Shown: positions 30,421-42,377, counted from the stretch's first letter. The stretch: 64,000 nucleotides of DNA from Cladocopium goreaui (GCA_947184155.2 CAMXCT020006748.1:248001-312000), one strand, 5' to 3'. The notes: generated from the letters alone by a model not told the origin. Program-made: numbers and translations.

Positions 30421-30712
30421 TTATATATATACACTTTAATTATCAATAATATTTATATATATATATATATATATATGCTCCATTTGCACATACATATATA
30501 TATATATTTATATATATATATATATATGTATATACATATTTAGATGGAATTTGTGAATTCTAAGGTGGATGTATTCAACTGCTAAAATCCCTTATGTGTT
30601 GACAAGTTGACTAACCACTCTCGATTTGGCTGCGGCATGGAGAGACTCCGGGCAAGACATGTAACACATATATATATATATATAAACATATATATATATA
30701 TATATGTATTAT
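30421..30712. repeat. AT microsatellite cluster
   Basis: Three TATATA tracts (about 30421-30475, 30493-30540, 30667-30712) with unique sequence between. No gene supported. Confidence 0.8.
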
Positions 30713-31070
30713 GTAATGACAACCTTCTCGTTTACATGTGCATATGGAGTCAACATCCATCCCATGGATTTCCAGCACAGGAATCCCAACCACACCTTGC
30801 TGCATACCTTGCCACGCTTTGCCTCTCAAGAGCTTGGATAGCACAGTTTGAACTCCATCCACCCTACAGGCGGATTTGATCATGAAATTGAACACAGCCC
30901 CAAAATCAACCATGGATCCAAACAAAATTACAACAATCAAAACCTCCCCTCTCCAAAAATCACCAAGACCGCAGTGAGCCCACCCCCACATCCAACAATC
31001 ATCCAAAAAAATTGTCCAACACTTTGAAATCCCCTGCTTCGTTACTACATTTTTGGAGATCCTCCCCGCA

Positions 31071-32640
31071 ATGCCGCGCTTCGATCCATCGCGCTCGCGC
31101 AGCCGCCGGCGCTCAGATAGTCGCTCTCGACGGCGACGGACGCCGGAGCGGCGGCGATCCCCGGAGCGGCGGTCGGAGCGGTGCCTGGCGAAGTGATGAA
31201 ATGCTGTGTTGGTCAGTGTTGTACATTGGGGATCATTGGGGATCTATGCGGCATACCACTAGTCTACAAACTATGCATATTTTAATTAACCATTTTTAAC
31301 CACTGAAATTGTGGTGAATGGATGTGAATGGTGGGTTCGACGGGGTGCTTGGAGTCAAATGGATGATGTTCGCTGACTGGACCATGAAGATGTTCAGTGG
31401 AGGGTTCACCCACCTCCGCTTCAATACCTACATCTCTCCACTGGAACCCAAAATCACCATCAAAATCTAAGATTTGAATCTTTTATTTTAAACATCGACG
31501 CATGAGAATTGACGTTTAAAAACTCAGGATACCAGAGGATGATGCCTTCCGGTAATCAAAGCTGGCAGGGAATCCATTTGTTTCGAGGAAGGTCATCTGC
31601 AAATTTGGGGCATTTCCATGGCTAGGCAGGTCAGATGGGCAGAGGTTTCCCAAGTTTTCCGAGAATCCCCGAATAGGAACCATTTTGACTCTAGAGGTTG
31701 GCCAAGAATCACATGATGACAAGCCAAATTTCTTGGTTTTTCCACACGAACGTGGACCTAACCATGAATTGATGAGGGTTTAGAGGAATCACCCCCAAAA
31801 AAGTCACTGACAAAGCAGCACGGAAAGAATTTCTCGGGGTTTTTGTCATCATTTTCCCATGAGAATGGCCAGTTTTGACGTATACCCCAGTTTTGACATG
31901 CCTAAATATCAGATTGCAATTGTTGGTGAGAGAGAGAGAGAGATTAAATTATATATATATATAATATTATAATATATGATTAAAAGAGATGAAAGTTCTG
32001 GTGGTCACTGACAACATGTGGGTTGTTTACTGTGTCCAAGTTATATTGCATTTCACCTAGAGAATTCATGTGTAAATCCGAAATAGATCCAAAACATGTA
32101 TGTATTTTGTTGGCTAAGTCATGCTAAATCCCTGCTTTCGATGGCCTCCCATGAAATCCCCATCAAATTCCAACCATGGGAAGATCAGCAGCCCCAATCG
32201 CTCAAACCGCTTTCAGGCGCTCGGCTTCGCCACCAAAGCGATTGGAGGGCAGGGAGAAGTCGCCAGCCTCTCGACGTAAGATCCATCAACACCAGAAATG
32301 GGTTGCAAAAAGGTGGACCTCCCACTTAATCCCCCCAGGAACCATGGTTTGGTAGGGGGTTCCACGTAATTGGGACCATTTAGGAGGTGTTTAATATTCG
32401 GTTTAAAGGATTACAGATTAATTCATAAACGCAATTAAAATCCATTAACTATAGATATATCTACCACACCTAATCGTTATTGGATTTATAAGCCAAAATA
32501 TGAACATGAAAACATCAAGGGCGTAGTGTCAATGCAATTTGATATCTCTCGAGGAATGGCAGTGATAAAACTTCAACCATTTGGTGACGGTCAATCCCCT
32601 CGGAGGACACCCTCAAGATCCCCTGTGTCCTCCCATGGCA
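31071..32640 (+). CDS. Arg/Ser-rich (SR-like) nuclear protein, 5' exons
   Basis: Exon 1, 31071-31180, starts at ATG in a CCCCGCAATG context and reads MPRFDPSRSRSRRRSDSRSR, then RRRTPERRRSPERRSER, ending |GTGCCT. Exon 2, 32217-32275, follows CCGCTTTCAG|G and keeps phase: RRSASPPKRLEGREKSPASR, ending CGAC|GTAAGA. Exon 3 probably starts at 32563 (phase agrees, but the acceptor is AG|T) and includes GQSPRRTPSRSPVSSHG; its end is not fixed. RS repeats and 'SPPKR/TPERRR' words are typical of SR splicing factors and related nuclear proteins. No RNA-recognition motif is visible in these exons, so the exact family stays open. The second fold-back family has a copy 200 bp downstream. Confidence 0.65.
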
Positions 32641-32838
32641 CAATTTATGAAGGCAGCCGGTTGTGTCACCAGTGAGGTGAATGATGCTGAAGGAGAAACT
32701 GAGGAGGCACTGGCAGAGGGGGACAATTTGGTTGGTACTGTAAGAGCATGTAAGAGCCATAGCATCCTTATTTACACAGCTTGATTTGTGTCAAGTTTTG
32801 TCCCCTATCATACAAGATCATCACCAATCATTGTAATA

Positions 32839-32951
32839 TACCCTCTGGTTATTTAACATAGCCATGGAAAATTGCCCATAGAAATAGATGATTTACCTAT
32901 TAATAGCATGGTGGATCTTTCCATAGTTATGTAAACGTTTACCAGAGGGTA
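32839..32951. mobile_element. Fold-back family 2, full copy
   Basis: 113 bp from TACCCTCTGGTTATTTAACA (then TAGCCATGG) to the inverse TTTACCAGAGGGTA, with an inner CCATAGTTATG. Non-coding. Same family as 16954-17058. Confidence 0.8.
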
Positions 32952-33760
32952 GATCAAAGAATCCATTGGATGTTTTTGTTCATGGTTTTCAGGACTCCGG
33001 ACTGAACGTGGTTCGGTTGACTCAGCTTTTGAGTCAAAGCCTGAGCTCGCTGGACATACTTTATGACAGAAGAGTAACATCTTATTGCAGTAGTAGTAAA
33101 CAATTTGGTCGATCTTTGCAAACGTTTTTTTTTAAAGACGGTCCCTGAATTGCTGGCCTGATCAGCTGTAGCAGCTTGCAGCACCTGTTTGACCCTTCAG
33201 TACCTCCCCGTCGGGCAATCATTTTTGCACTTAAGTAGCAGCCTCCCAGCAACCAGCCAGCGCTGTCAGGCGAAGTGCATCGTGGTAGAAAGCAAGGCGC
33301 GACAGAGCACAGGAGCGACCTGGCTGATGAATGATGCTACATTGGTCATCAAGGCAATTCAAAAGTAAGAGAGTAATGTTGGTAAAGCAATAGTAAACCA
33401 TGCCCAATTTGATAATTATACTTGGGTGCTGTAAGCTAGAATTTTGTTCGTGTTGGTTGAGTGATTGCTCCGCAAGTCACCCCAACGATTTAGGCTCCTG
33501 ATTTGTTGTTGATTTTTTAAAACCCCACAACCCCTATGAATGACGTGAATTGAACCCGTATTGTCTTTCCTGGGTACGGCACCTATATGGACAGAAGGTT
33601 GTTGGGCCGCTGGGCGGGTGCCCCTCCGGAAAAGAACCTGATATTGTCCATGCATGGGGCACCAGGACCCAACAGGGAGATGGAATAAGCAGGGTATTTG
33701 AGTGGGGCCGGGTGGATGAAGATGTGGTTGGAATTTTGTAGGTCTATTGGGTTCAACAAA
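32952..33760. other. No firmly supported gene
   Basis: After GGTTTTCAG|G at 32994 a short + frame (LRTERGSVDSAFESKPELAG) could be a later exon of the SR-like gene, but another frame (VVRLTQLLSQSLSSLDILYD) is equally open. The rest shows nothing I can support. Confidence 0.3.
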
Positions 33761-33762
33761 TA

Positions 33763-33854
33763 TGTATATATATAAATATTTATTTATTTATTTATTTATT
33801 TAAAACATATATATATATATATTTAAACATATACCATATATATATATATATATG
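33763..33854. repeat. AT and TTTA microsatellites
   Basis: TATTTATTTATTTATT run followed by several TATATA tracts. Confidence 0.8.
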
Positions 33855-33927
33855 TGGCGATTGATATGCCTTGCCCACTGCCCACTTCAGCCTCTCGTGG
33901 TTTTGAGTCACAGCTACATACATGGAC

Positions 33928-34960
33928 AGCATTGTTCCCCACCTGCCAGGTGAGGGTTGTTAGATTTTATGTCAGTTGCCTGCTCCTCTCCTCCTCTCCT
34001 CTCCTCCTCCTCCGGCTCAACCCCGACCCTCGACGCACAGTGTTCTCTGTCGGACCTCAACCACGACCATCCACGCCCAGTGTTCCCTGCCGGACCTCAA
34101 CCACGACCATCCCCGCCCAGTGTTCCCTGCCGGACCTCAACCACGACCATCCACGCCCAGTGTTCCCTGCCGGACCTCAACCGCGAGTATCCCCGCCAAG
34201 TGTTCCCTGCCGGACCTCAACGGGAAGAATGTCAGAAAAGATGTCAGATAGAATGTCAGAAGATTTGCCAGATAGAATGCCAGAAAGAATGTCAGAAAGA
34301 ATGTCAGAAGATATGCCAGACAGAATGTCAGAAGATATGCCAGAAAGAATGTCAGAAGATATGCCAGATAGAATGTCAGAAGATATGCCAGATAAAATGC
34401 CATGAGATATGCCAGATAGAATGCCAGAAGATATGCCAGATAGAATGCCAGAAGATATACCAGATAGAATGCCAGAAGATATGCCAGATAGAATGCCAGA
34501 TAGAATGCCAGAAGATTTGCTAGATAGAATGCCAGAAAATATGCCAGAAGATATGCCAGACAGATATGCCAGATAGAATGCCAGATAGAATGCCAGAAGA
34601 TTTGCCAGAAGATATGCCAGAATATATGCCAATAGCATGCCAGATGGAATGTCAGAAGATATGTCAGAATATTTGCCAAAAGATATGCCAGAATATATGC
34701 CAATAGCATGCCAGATGGAATGTCAGAAGATATGTCAGAATATTTGCCAAAAGATATGCCAGATAGAATGCCAGAAGATATGTCAGATAGAATGCCAGAA
34801 GATGTGCCAGATAGAATGCCAGAAGATTTGCCAGATAGAATGCCAGAAGATATGCCAGAAGATATGTCAGAACATATGCCAGAAGATATGCCAGATAGAA
34901 TGCCAAATAGAATGTCAGATAGAATGTCAGATAGAATGCCAGAAGATTTGCCAGTAAGAA
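33928..34960 (+). repeat. Composite minisatellite element, expanded copy
   Basis: Parts in order: TTCCCCACCTGCCAGGTGAG and TAGATTTTATGTCAG; a CTC/CCT pyrimidine run (33980-34014); five tandem 40-bp units whose starts TGTTCYCTGY fall at 34041, 34081, 34121, 34161 and 34201; then about 730 bp of a 12-bp unit alternating as GATATGCCAGAT and AGAATGCCAGAA (24-bp higher order) to about 34955. Same architecture as 3117-3390. Because 12 and 24 are multiples of 3, several frames stay open on both strands (Met-Pro-Glu-Asp / Ser-Gly-Ile-Leu repeats). These are best read as repeat artefacts. Confidence 0.9.
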
Positions 34961-35884
34961 AATGTATAAATGTCATGGTGGGGACCACACGAAGTAAAGT
35001 AATTTTTTTGAAGCACACTTTCTTGGGGCAAGTGTGTTTTTCTCCGGTGCCTATCTTCATTGAACCAGCTTGTTTGTCAAGAAAGTAACAGCGGACTCAC
35101 AGGGAATAGCATAAATGTTCATTAATGCATGTTAAGACATATATTAATACTGTAGTCGGGAAAGATACCGGTTACCATGTAACCATGATTCACACGACTC
35201 CACCAAAGTCACTTCTCTCCTGCCCGCTAGATCATGGGAATTTTCCGTAGAATTTCAGCTTCAAAATCTCTAAGGAGCGCACTTGGAGGGCTGAGATCTC
35301 AGTGCCAAAAGCCAATGATTATCAGTTTGGTGGTGCTTTGGCTGAGTTGACATGTTCTTCAGTCTGGCAGCAGTTTGGGGGCTTGCAACTGGTATGTTTG
35401 AAAGGTTGCCAATTGGCCAAACTAAAGCGCTTCTGTGGCATGTAGCTTTGCGCTAGGAGAACTGCTGGGTTTGAGTTTGGTCCGATGTTTGGGATACGCC
35501 CACGCCAAGTTTCAAAAGGTGTCACAACAAACTGTTTGGAAAGCTTTCCACGATGAAATTGATCAGTTGGAGGGCAGGGCCCACACAGCACCCAGACAGC
35601 TCTTCTGACTCCACTTTTTTCTTTCTGCTGAGTAACATTTGGTTTTGTTGAATCAGTTCATTTTTTAGCTATACATGGGGGCAATGATACCCGATTTCTT
35701 TTCAAGGCATGTAAGAAAAGAAGACCGGTGCGGGTAAGGACAATCTCCCATGAGGAATGACTCCCAGCCCCTCCTTCACAGTGGCCATTTGAGTGCGGCT
35801 TAACATTGCTAACTAACTCACAATTTGAGTATGGCGAACATACACAAGGCACATGACAAATTCTGTCCATTGGTGCCTTTTTTC

Positions 35885-35957
35885 CCTCACCGCTCAGGAA
35901 AAAGCCGTACCATGTGCATCCGCGGCCCCCTGCGAGTGGACAAGGACGACCGTGGAT
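35885..35957 (+). CDS. Exon-like GC-rich segment, frame undecided
   Basis: Follows CCCTCACCGCTCAG|G. GC-rich with all three + frames open. The most protein-like reads SRTMCIRGPLRVDKDDRG. A short exon is likely but the frame is not certain. Confidence 0.3.
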
Positions 35958-36160
35958 GATCCCCTGAAGGATGGATGGTGGGTTATATAATTGTCACCCC
36001 AAAGATAGATAGAAAATGATAATGTGTGTGTGATTTGTTTACATGACCCGAAATATCAAAATTTGGCATCGATTCCTCACCGACGTTTGCACACTCTAGG
36101 ATCATATTGATGTTTACATGTTTTTGTTTTGTTGAACACTGTGCTAAGGCCATTCTCCAG

Positions 36161-36292
36161 GACCAGGTCCTGATCACCAGGAGCAAGCGTACAAGGACAA
36201 GGACCGCTTGGAGCAATGCGCCAAGGAACATCCTGGAGACATCTCCAAGGTCAAGGGCATGGCTCGGGAGATGCTGAACAGAAACTCGGCTG
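36161..36292 (+). CDS. Exon, unidentified gene
   Basis: Clean exon: acceptor GGCCATTCTCCAG|G and donor GGCTG|GTGAGC. Codes for PDHQEQAYKDKDRLEQCAKE then HPGDISKVKGMAREMLNRNS, a charged helical segment with no stop, C/G-rich third positions and an Ala at the donor. No family recognised. It could be a later exon of the SR-like gene upstream or of a separate gene whose other exons fall in the satellite-rich DNA. Confidence 0.55.
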
Positions 36293-36317
36293 GTGAGCAT
36301 CTGGCCACTTACACATC

Positions 36318-36440
36318 GTATATATATATATATATTATAAATATATATATATATAGGTATAATATTATATATATATGTGTGTAGTACTGCTTATATGGTG
36401 TGTATATATACTATACACACATATATATATATATTTAGAT
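36318..36440. repeat. AT microsatellite cluster
   Basis: Repeated TATATA tracts just after the donor of the exon at 36161-36292, so intronic if that exon is real. Confidence 0.8.
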
Positions 36441-37945
36441 ATTTATACACAAATTATGACTTCGACCGCGAGGTTGTTTTTGTTTACCTTCAAGACTTTT
36501 TAAATGAAAAGAAATGGTGGTGCTTCTGTTTGCTGCTTTGGGGTTTGCAAAGGCTTCACCGGGGCCAGCACGATGGGCTTTAGATATGGTGTCTATGGCT
36601 GAGAAAATTGGCTAATTATGTGAGCATCCCAAAGTAGCACGGATTTCTGGATGTGCGTCTGCCTCGATTTCCCCCCTTGCAGAGCCGGAAGTCTGACCGC
36701 CAAGCTCCAAGCTCAACCAACGCTCTATTGTCGCCCATTGCGTGAAGAGAACCCGAATTCTCCAGAGATCACTTATTGTCGCAATTGCAAAGCAAATTTT
36801 TGATGAAGTTGGCATGTTTTGTTTGTTGCGAGACCTTGGCTCTACATCTTGAGTTTCCTTGGTACTATCGAATGTTCGTTGATATTGATTCGATCCCAAG
36901 GAGGTCCCTTTGGAAGGTGACTGCTTCAACGGCAGTCAAAAACTATGCAATCCCTCCCAATAATCATCCCAACCAGAAATGGTGACCCAAAAGGAACGGG
37001 TTCAGTGAAATCGATTATTCTCACGGTGCCATGTTTTGAAGGTGAAAAAATATCCCTAAAATGTGTGCGAAAGTTCACCCAGAACCACCTTCAAGACTCA
37101 GCATGTTGTTGTGCCTTCACCGAGGTAAAACTCACTGAGAGTGGCAGGGGTTGGGTGGGCTTAGAGGACTGGACTTCGCTTGTGGCATGATTTACAGGTA
37201 TACCCCAGATATCTTTTTAGCAGCAACAATCAAAATTGACACGTCCAACAAATCTTCACCAAGTTGTTGGATTTAATCCATCTCGACCAGCACAGATGTA
37301 ACTAAAGTTTGCAGATACCCAGCAATTTTAGGGGACTCTCACCTAGTGCACCAAGTCTCAAGCTGGACTAACGCTTCAGCAGTTGCGTGTCCACAGTTTC
37401 AATCCGAGGTTCATTTGGCAGAGCTATTTCTGACGGGGGAAAAGGAGGGGATTAGCTGGATGTTGACCCCGCCATAGATGATGAGTAGGGTAGATCACAG
37501 CTTAAATTGCCGAAGTTTAAGGCTAGTGATTCTTTAATGAATTTATCCAGATCGCACTTTTAGAGGGTCACATGGCGAAGAGCCCCTTTTGGATGGCTTA
37601 TGAAAATCCTTGGGTCTTGGAGTGCCTGGGCATCAGTTTTTGGCGCTCAAGGTGAACTCATGTGGGATACCCTTTGGAAACCAAACATGGCATTGGAAAA
37701 TCCTCAATTTACATCAATTGACCTGGAATAATCTGAAGCTTTTTTTCCAACGAATTTGACCATTGCTGGAGCTTCTTTCTTTTCAACTAATTCTAGTTGG
37801 TGGTTTGGACGATTTTTTTACTGTTCCACATATTGGGAATAATACTCCCATTTGACTAACATTTTTTTCCCGAATGCGTAGCGAAGGGTTCCCGTTTATA
37901 GTTGGGGGTCTGGGGGTTGGACCTTTGTTCGCCGCCAGTTGGTCG
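36441..37945. other. No supported gene
   Basis: Short exon-like words occur (for example 37075-37123 before GAG|GTAAAA) but none is convincing. Otherwise intron or intergenic sequence. Confidence 0.4.
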
Positions 37946-38024
37946 GCGCGTCGTTTTTCGCGTCGTTTTCGCGTCGTTTTCGCGTCGTTTTTCGCGTCGT
38001 TTTCGCGTCGTTTTTCGCGTCGTT
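37946..38024 (+). repeat. GCGTCGTTTT(T) tandem repeat
   Basis: Seven to eight copies of CGCGTCGTTTTC/T with a 12-14 bp period. A CpG-dense lead-in to the 54-bp satellite. Confidence 0.85.
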
Positions 38025-38030
38025 AATTCG

Positions 38031-39391
38031 GTGTCTATAGGGGAAGCTGCAAAACCTCGTGTCTTTTGCGACGTAGATGTCGCAGTGTCTATAGGGGAAG
38101 CTGCAAAACCTCGTGTTTTTTGCTACGTAGATGTCGCCGTGTCTATAGGGGAAGCTGCAAAATCTCGTGTCTTTTGCTACGTAGATGTCGCAGTGTCTTT
38201 AGGGGAAGCTGCAAAATCTCGTGTCTTTTGCTACGTAGATGTCGCAGTGTCTATAGGGGAAGTTGCAATATCTCGTGTCTTTTGCTACGTAGATGTCGCA
38301 GTGTCTATAAGGGAAGCTGCAAAATCTCGTGTCTTTTGCTACGTAGATGTCGCAGTGTCTATAGGGGAAGCTGCAAAACCTCGTGTCTTTTGCTGCGTCG
38401 ATGTCGCAGTGTCTATAGGGGAAGCTGCAAAACCTTGTGTTTTTTGCGACGTAGATGTTGCAGTGTCTATAGGGGAAGCTGCAAAACTTCGTGTCTTTTG
38501 CTACGTAGATGTCGCCGTGTCTATAGGGGAAGCTGCAAAATCTCGTGCCTTTTGCTACGTGGATGTCGCCGTGTCTATAGGGGAAGCCGCAAAATCTCGT
38601 GTCTTCTGCTACGTAGATGTCGCAGTGTCTATAGGGGAAGCTGCAAAACCTCGCGTTTTTTTTCTACGTAGATGTCGCAGTGTCTATAGGGGAAGCTGCA
38701 AAAACCTCGTGTTTTTTGTTACGTAGATGTCGCAGTGTCTATACGGGAAGCTGCAAAACCTCGTGTCTTTTGCTACGTAGATGTCGCAGTGTCTATAGGG
38801 GAAGCTGCAAAACCTCGTGTTTTTTGCTATGTCGATGTCGCCATGTCTATAGGGGAAGCTGCAAAATCTCGTGTCTTTTGCTACGTAGATGTCGCAGTGT
38901 CTATAGGGGAAGTTGCAAAACCTCGTGTTTTTTGCTACGTAGATGTCGCAGTGTCTATACGGGAAGCTGCAAAATCTCGTGTCTTTTGCTACGTAGATGT
39001 CGCAGTGTCTATATGGGAAGCTGCAAAACCTCGTGTTTTTTGGTACGTAGATGTCGCCATGTCTATAGGGGAAGCTGCAAAATCTCGTGTCTTTTGCTGC
39101 GTGGATGTCGCCGTGTCTATAAGGGAAGCTGCAAAACCTCGTGTTTTTGGCGACGTAGGTGTCGCAGTGTCTATAGGGGAAGCTGCAAAACCTCGTGTCT
39201 TTTGCTACGTAGATGACGCAGTGTCTATAGGGGAAGTTGCAAAATCTCGTGTTTTTTGCTAGGTGGATGTCGCCGTGTCTATAAGGGAAGCTGCAAAATC
39301 TCGTGTCTTTTGCTACGTAGATCTCGCAGTGTCTATAGGGGAAGCTGCAAAACCTCGTGTTTTTTGCTACGTAGATGTCCGAGTGTCTATA
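38031..39391 (+). repeat. 54-bp satellite, about 25 copies
   Basis: Each unit runs GTGTCTATAGGGGAAGCTGC, AAAACCTCGTGT, CTTTTGCTACGTAGATGTCG, CA. It has the CTACGTAG palindrome and a few recurrent variants (CCT/TCT, GCA/GCC). 54 is 18 codons, so two + frames (VSIGEAAKPRVFCYVDVA and SVYRGSCKTSCLLLRRCR) and one antisense frame (YRHCDIYVAKNTRFCSFP) stay open across many units. The longest + ORF is 37902-38726. I see no start context, splice signal or unequal codon constraint showing that any is translated. Treat as satellite DNA. Confidence 0.93.
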
Positions 39392-42377
39392 ACAAAGTGG
39401 TACTGGGAAGTGCTTCGTGCAAGCTTTTGTGCATGTGTAGTACACAGTAGTACTGGGAAGTGCTTTGTGCAAGCTTTGTAGTACACAGTAGTACTGGGAA
39501 CGGCTTTGTGCAAGCTTTGTAGTACACAGTAGTTCTGGGAAGTAGTTTGTGCGAGCTTTGTAGTACACAGTAGTACTGCGAACGACTTTGTGCAAGCTTT
39601 GTAGTACACAGTAGTACTGGGAACGTTTTGGGCACGTGCTTCTGCAAGCTTTGTAGTACACAGTAGTACTGGGAAGTAGTTTGTGCGAGCTTTGTAGTAC
39701 ACATTAGTACTGGAACGTGTTTGTGCGAGCTTTGTAGTACACAGTAGTACTGGGAAGTGCTTTGTGCAAGTTTTTTAGTACACAGTAGTACTGGGAAGTA
39801 GTTTGTGCGAGCTTTGTAGTACACAGTAGTACTGCGAACGACTTTGTGCAAGCTTTGTAGTACACAGTAGTACTGGGAACGTTTTTGTGCGAGCTTTGTA
39901 GTACACAGTATTACTTGGAAGTAGTTTGTGCGAGCTTTGTAGTACACAGTAGTACTGGTAACGACTTTGTGCAAGCTTTGTAGTACAAAGTAGTACTGGG
40001 AACGTGTTTGTGCGAGTTTTGTAGTACAAAGTAGTACTGGGAAGTAGTTGTTGCAAGCTTTGTAGTACACAGTAGTACTGGGAGTGCTTTGTGCGCTTTG
40101 TAGTACTTTAGTGGGAAGTGTGTGGGCGAGCTTTGTAGTACACAGTGTACTGCAACGACTTTGTGCAGCTTTGGAGTACCAGTAGTACTGGAACGTTTGG
40201 GCACTTGCTTCTGCAAGCTTTTTAGTACACAGTGAATACTGGGAAGTAGTTTGTGCGACTTTGTAGTACACATAGATACTGGAACGTGTTTGTGCGAGCT
40301 TGTAGTACACGTATTACTGGAAGTGCTTTGTAGCTTTGTAGTACACAGTAGTACTGGGAAGTAGTTTGTGCGAGCTTTGTAGTACACAGTAGTACTGCGA
40401 ACGACTTTGTGCAAGCTTTGTAGTACACAGTAGTACTGGGAACGTTTTTGTGCGAGCTTTGTAGTACACAGTATTACTTGGAAGTAGTTTGTGCGAGCTT
40501 TGTAGTACACAGTAGTACTGGGAACGTTTTGGGCACGTGCTTCTGCAAGCTTTGTAGTACAAAGTAGTACTGGGAAGTAGTTGTTGCAAGCTTTGTAGTA
40601 CACAGTAGTACTGGGAACGACTTTGCAAGCCTTGTAGTACAAAGTAGTACTGGGAAGTGCTTTGTGCAAGTTTTGTAGTACTCAGTAGTACTGGGAAGTG
40701 GTTTGTGCAAGCTTTGTAGTACAAAGTGGTACCTGGAAGTGCTTCGTGCAAGCTTTGTAGTACAAAGTGGTACTGGGAAGTAGTTTGTGCGAGCTTTGTA
40801 GTACACAGTAGTGCTGGAACGTGTTTGTGCGAGCTTTGTAGTACACAGTAGTAATGGAACGTGTTTGTGCAAGTTTTGAAGTACACAGTAGTACTGGAAC
40901 GTGTTTGTGCGAGCTTTGGAGTACACAGTAGTACTGGGAAGTGCTTTGTGCAAGTTTTGCAGTACACAGTAGTACTGGGAAGTAGTTTGTGCGAGCTTTG
41001 TAGTACACAGTAGTGCTGGAACGACTTTGTGCAAGCTTTGTAGTACAAAGTAGTACTGGGAAGTGCTTTGTGCAAGCTTTGTAGAAGACAGTAGTCACTG
41101 GNNNNNNNNNNNNNNNNNNNNNNNNNNNNNNNNNNNNNNNNNNNNNNNNNNNNNNNNNNNNNNNNNNNNNNNNNNNNNNNNNNNNNNNNNNNNNNNNNNN
41201 NCTGGAACGACTTTGTGCAAGCTTTGTAGTACACAGTAGTACTGGGAAGTAGTTTGTGCAAGCTTTGTAGTACACAGTAGTACTGGGAAGTGCTTTGTGC
41301 AAGCTTTGTAGTACACAGTAGTACTGGGAACGACTTTGTGCAAGCTTTGTAGTACAAAGTAGTACTGCGAACGACTTTGTGCAAGCTTTGTAGTACAAAG
41401 TAGTACTGCGAACGACTTTGTGCAATCTTTGTAGTACACAGTAGTACTGGGAACGACTTTGCAAGCCTTGTAGTACACAGTAGTACTGGGAAGTGCTTTG
41501 TGCAAGTTTTGTAGTACAAAGTAGTACTGGGAAGTGCTTCGTGCAAGCTTTGTAGTACAAAGTGGTACTGGGAAGTAGTTTGTGCAAGCTGGGAAGTAGT
41601 TTGTTCGAGCTTTGTAGTACACAGTAGTACTGGGAAGTGTGCAAGCTTTGTAGTGCAAAGTAGTACTGGGAACTTTGTGCGAGCTTTTAGTGCACATTGT
41701 ACTGGAAGTGTTTGTGCGAGCTTTGTAGTACACAGTAGTACTGGAAGTGTTTGTGCAAGTTTTGTAGTACACAGTAGTACTGGGAAGTAGTTTGTGCGAG
41801 CTTTGTAGTGCACATTGTACTGGAACGACTTTGTGCAAGCTTTGTAGTACACAGTAGTACTGGGAAGTGCTTTGTGCAAGCTTTGTAGTACACAGTAGTA
41901 CTGGGAACGACTTTGTGCAAGCTTTGTAGTACACATTAGTACTGGAACGACTTTGTGCAAGCTTTGTAGTACACAGTAGTACTGGGAAGTAGCTTTGTGC
42001 AAGCTTTGTAGTAGTACACAGTAGTACTGGGAAGTGTTTTGTGCAAGCTTTGTAGTACACAGTAGTACTTTGTGCAAGCACAGTAGTACTGGGAACGGCT
42101 TTGCAAGCCTTGTAGTACAAAATAGTACTGGGAAGTGCTTTGTGCAAGCTTTGTAGTACACAGTAGTACTGGGAACGGTTTCGTGCAAGCTTTGTAGTAC
42201 AAAGTGGTACTGGGAAGTAGTTTGTGCAAGCTGTGTAGTACACAGTAGTACTGGGAAGTGCTTTGTGCAAGCTGTGTAGTACACAGTAGTACTGGGAAGT
42301 GCTTTGTGCAAGCTGTGTAGTACAAAGTACTGGGAAGTAGTCTGTGCAAGCTTTGCAGTACAAAGTAGTACTGGGAA
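39392..42377 (+). repeat. 41-bp satellite, about 70 copies
   Basis: Each unit runs AGTACTGGGAAGTGCTTTGT, GCAAGCTTTGTAGTACACAG, T. Variants change AAGT to ACGT/ACGA, CAAG to CGAG, and CACAG to CAAAG. Since 41 is not a multiple of 3, a frame cycles through all phases every three units, yet the antisense strand has no stop in any phase. That gives overlapping antisense ORFs of 300-665 codons. Small deletions in 40080-40330 and 41640-41960 break register. The array is interrupted by the gap at 41102-41201. Confidence 0.93.
41102..41201. other. Assembly gap (100 N)
   Basis: Exactly 100 N inside the 41-bp satellite, the conventional length for a gap of unknown size. The true array is therefore probably longer than shown. 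Confidence 0.98.

Noticed and set aside
34137..35060. Antisense 307-codon ORF with Ser-Gly-Ile-Leu repeats, and the + ORFs over 33854-34523.
   Set aside because: All are translations of the 12/24-bp and 40-bp minisatellites. Multiples-of-three units keep frames open without selection.
40314..42311. Antisense 665-codon ORF.
   Set aside because: It crosses the 100-N gap and consists only of the 41-bp satellite. There is no evidence of a gene.
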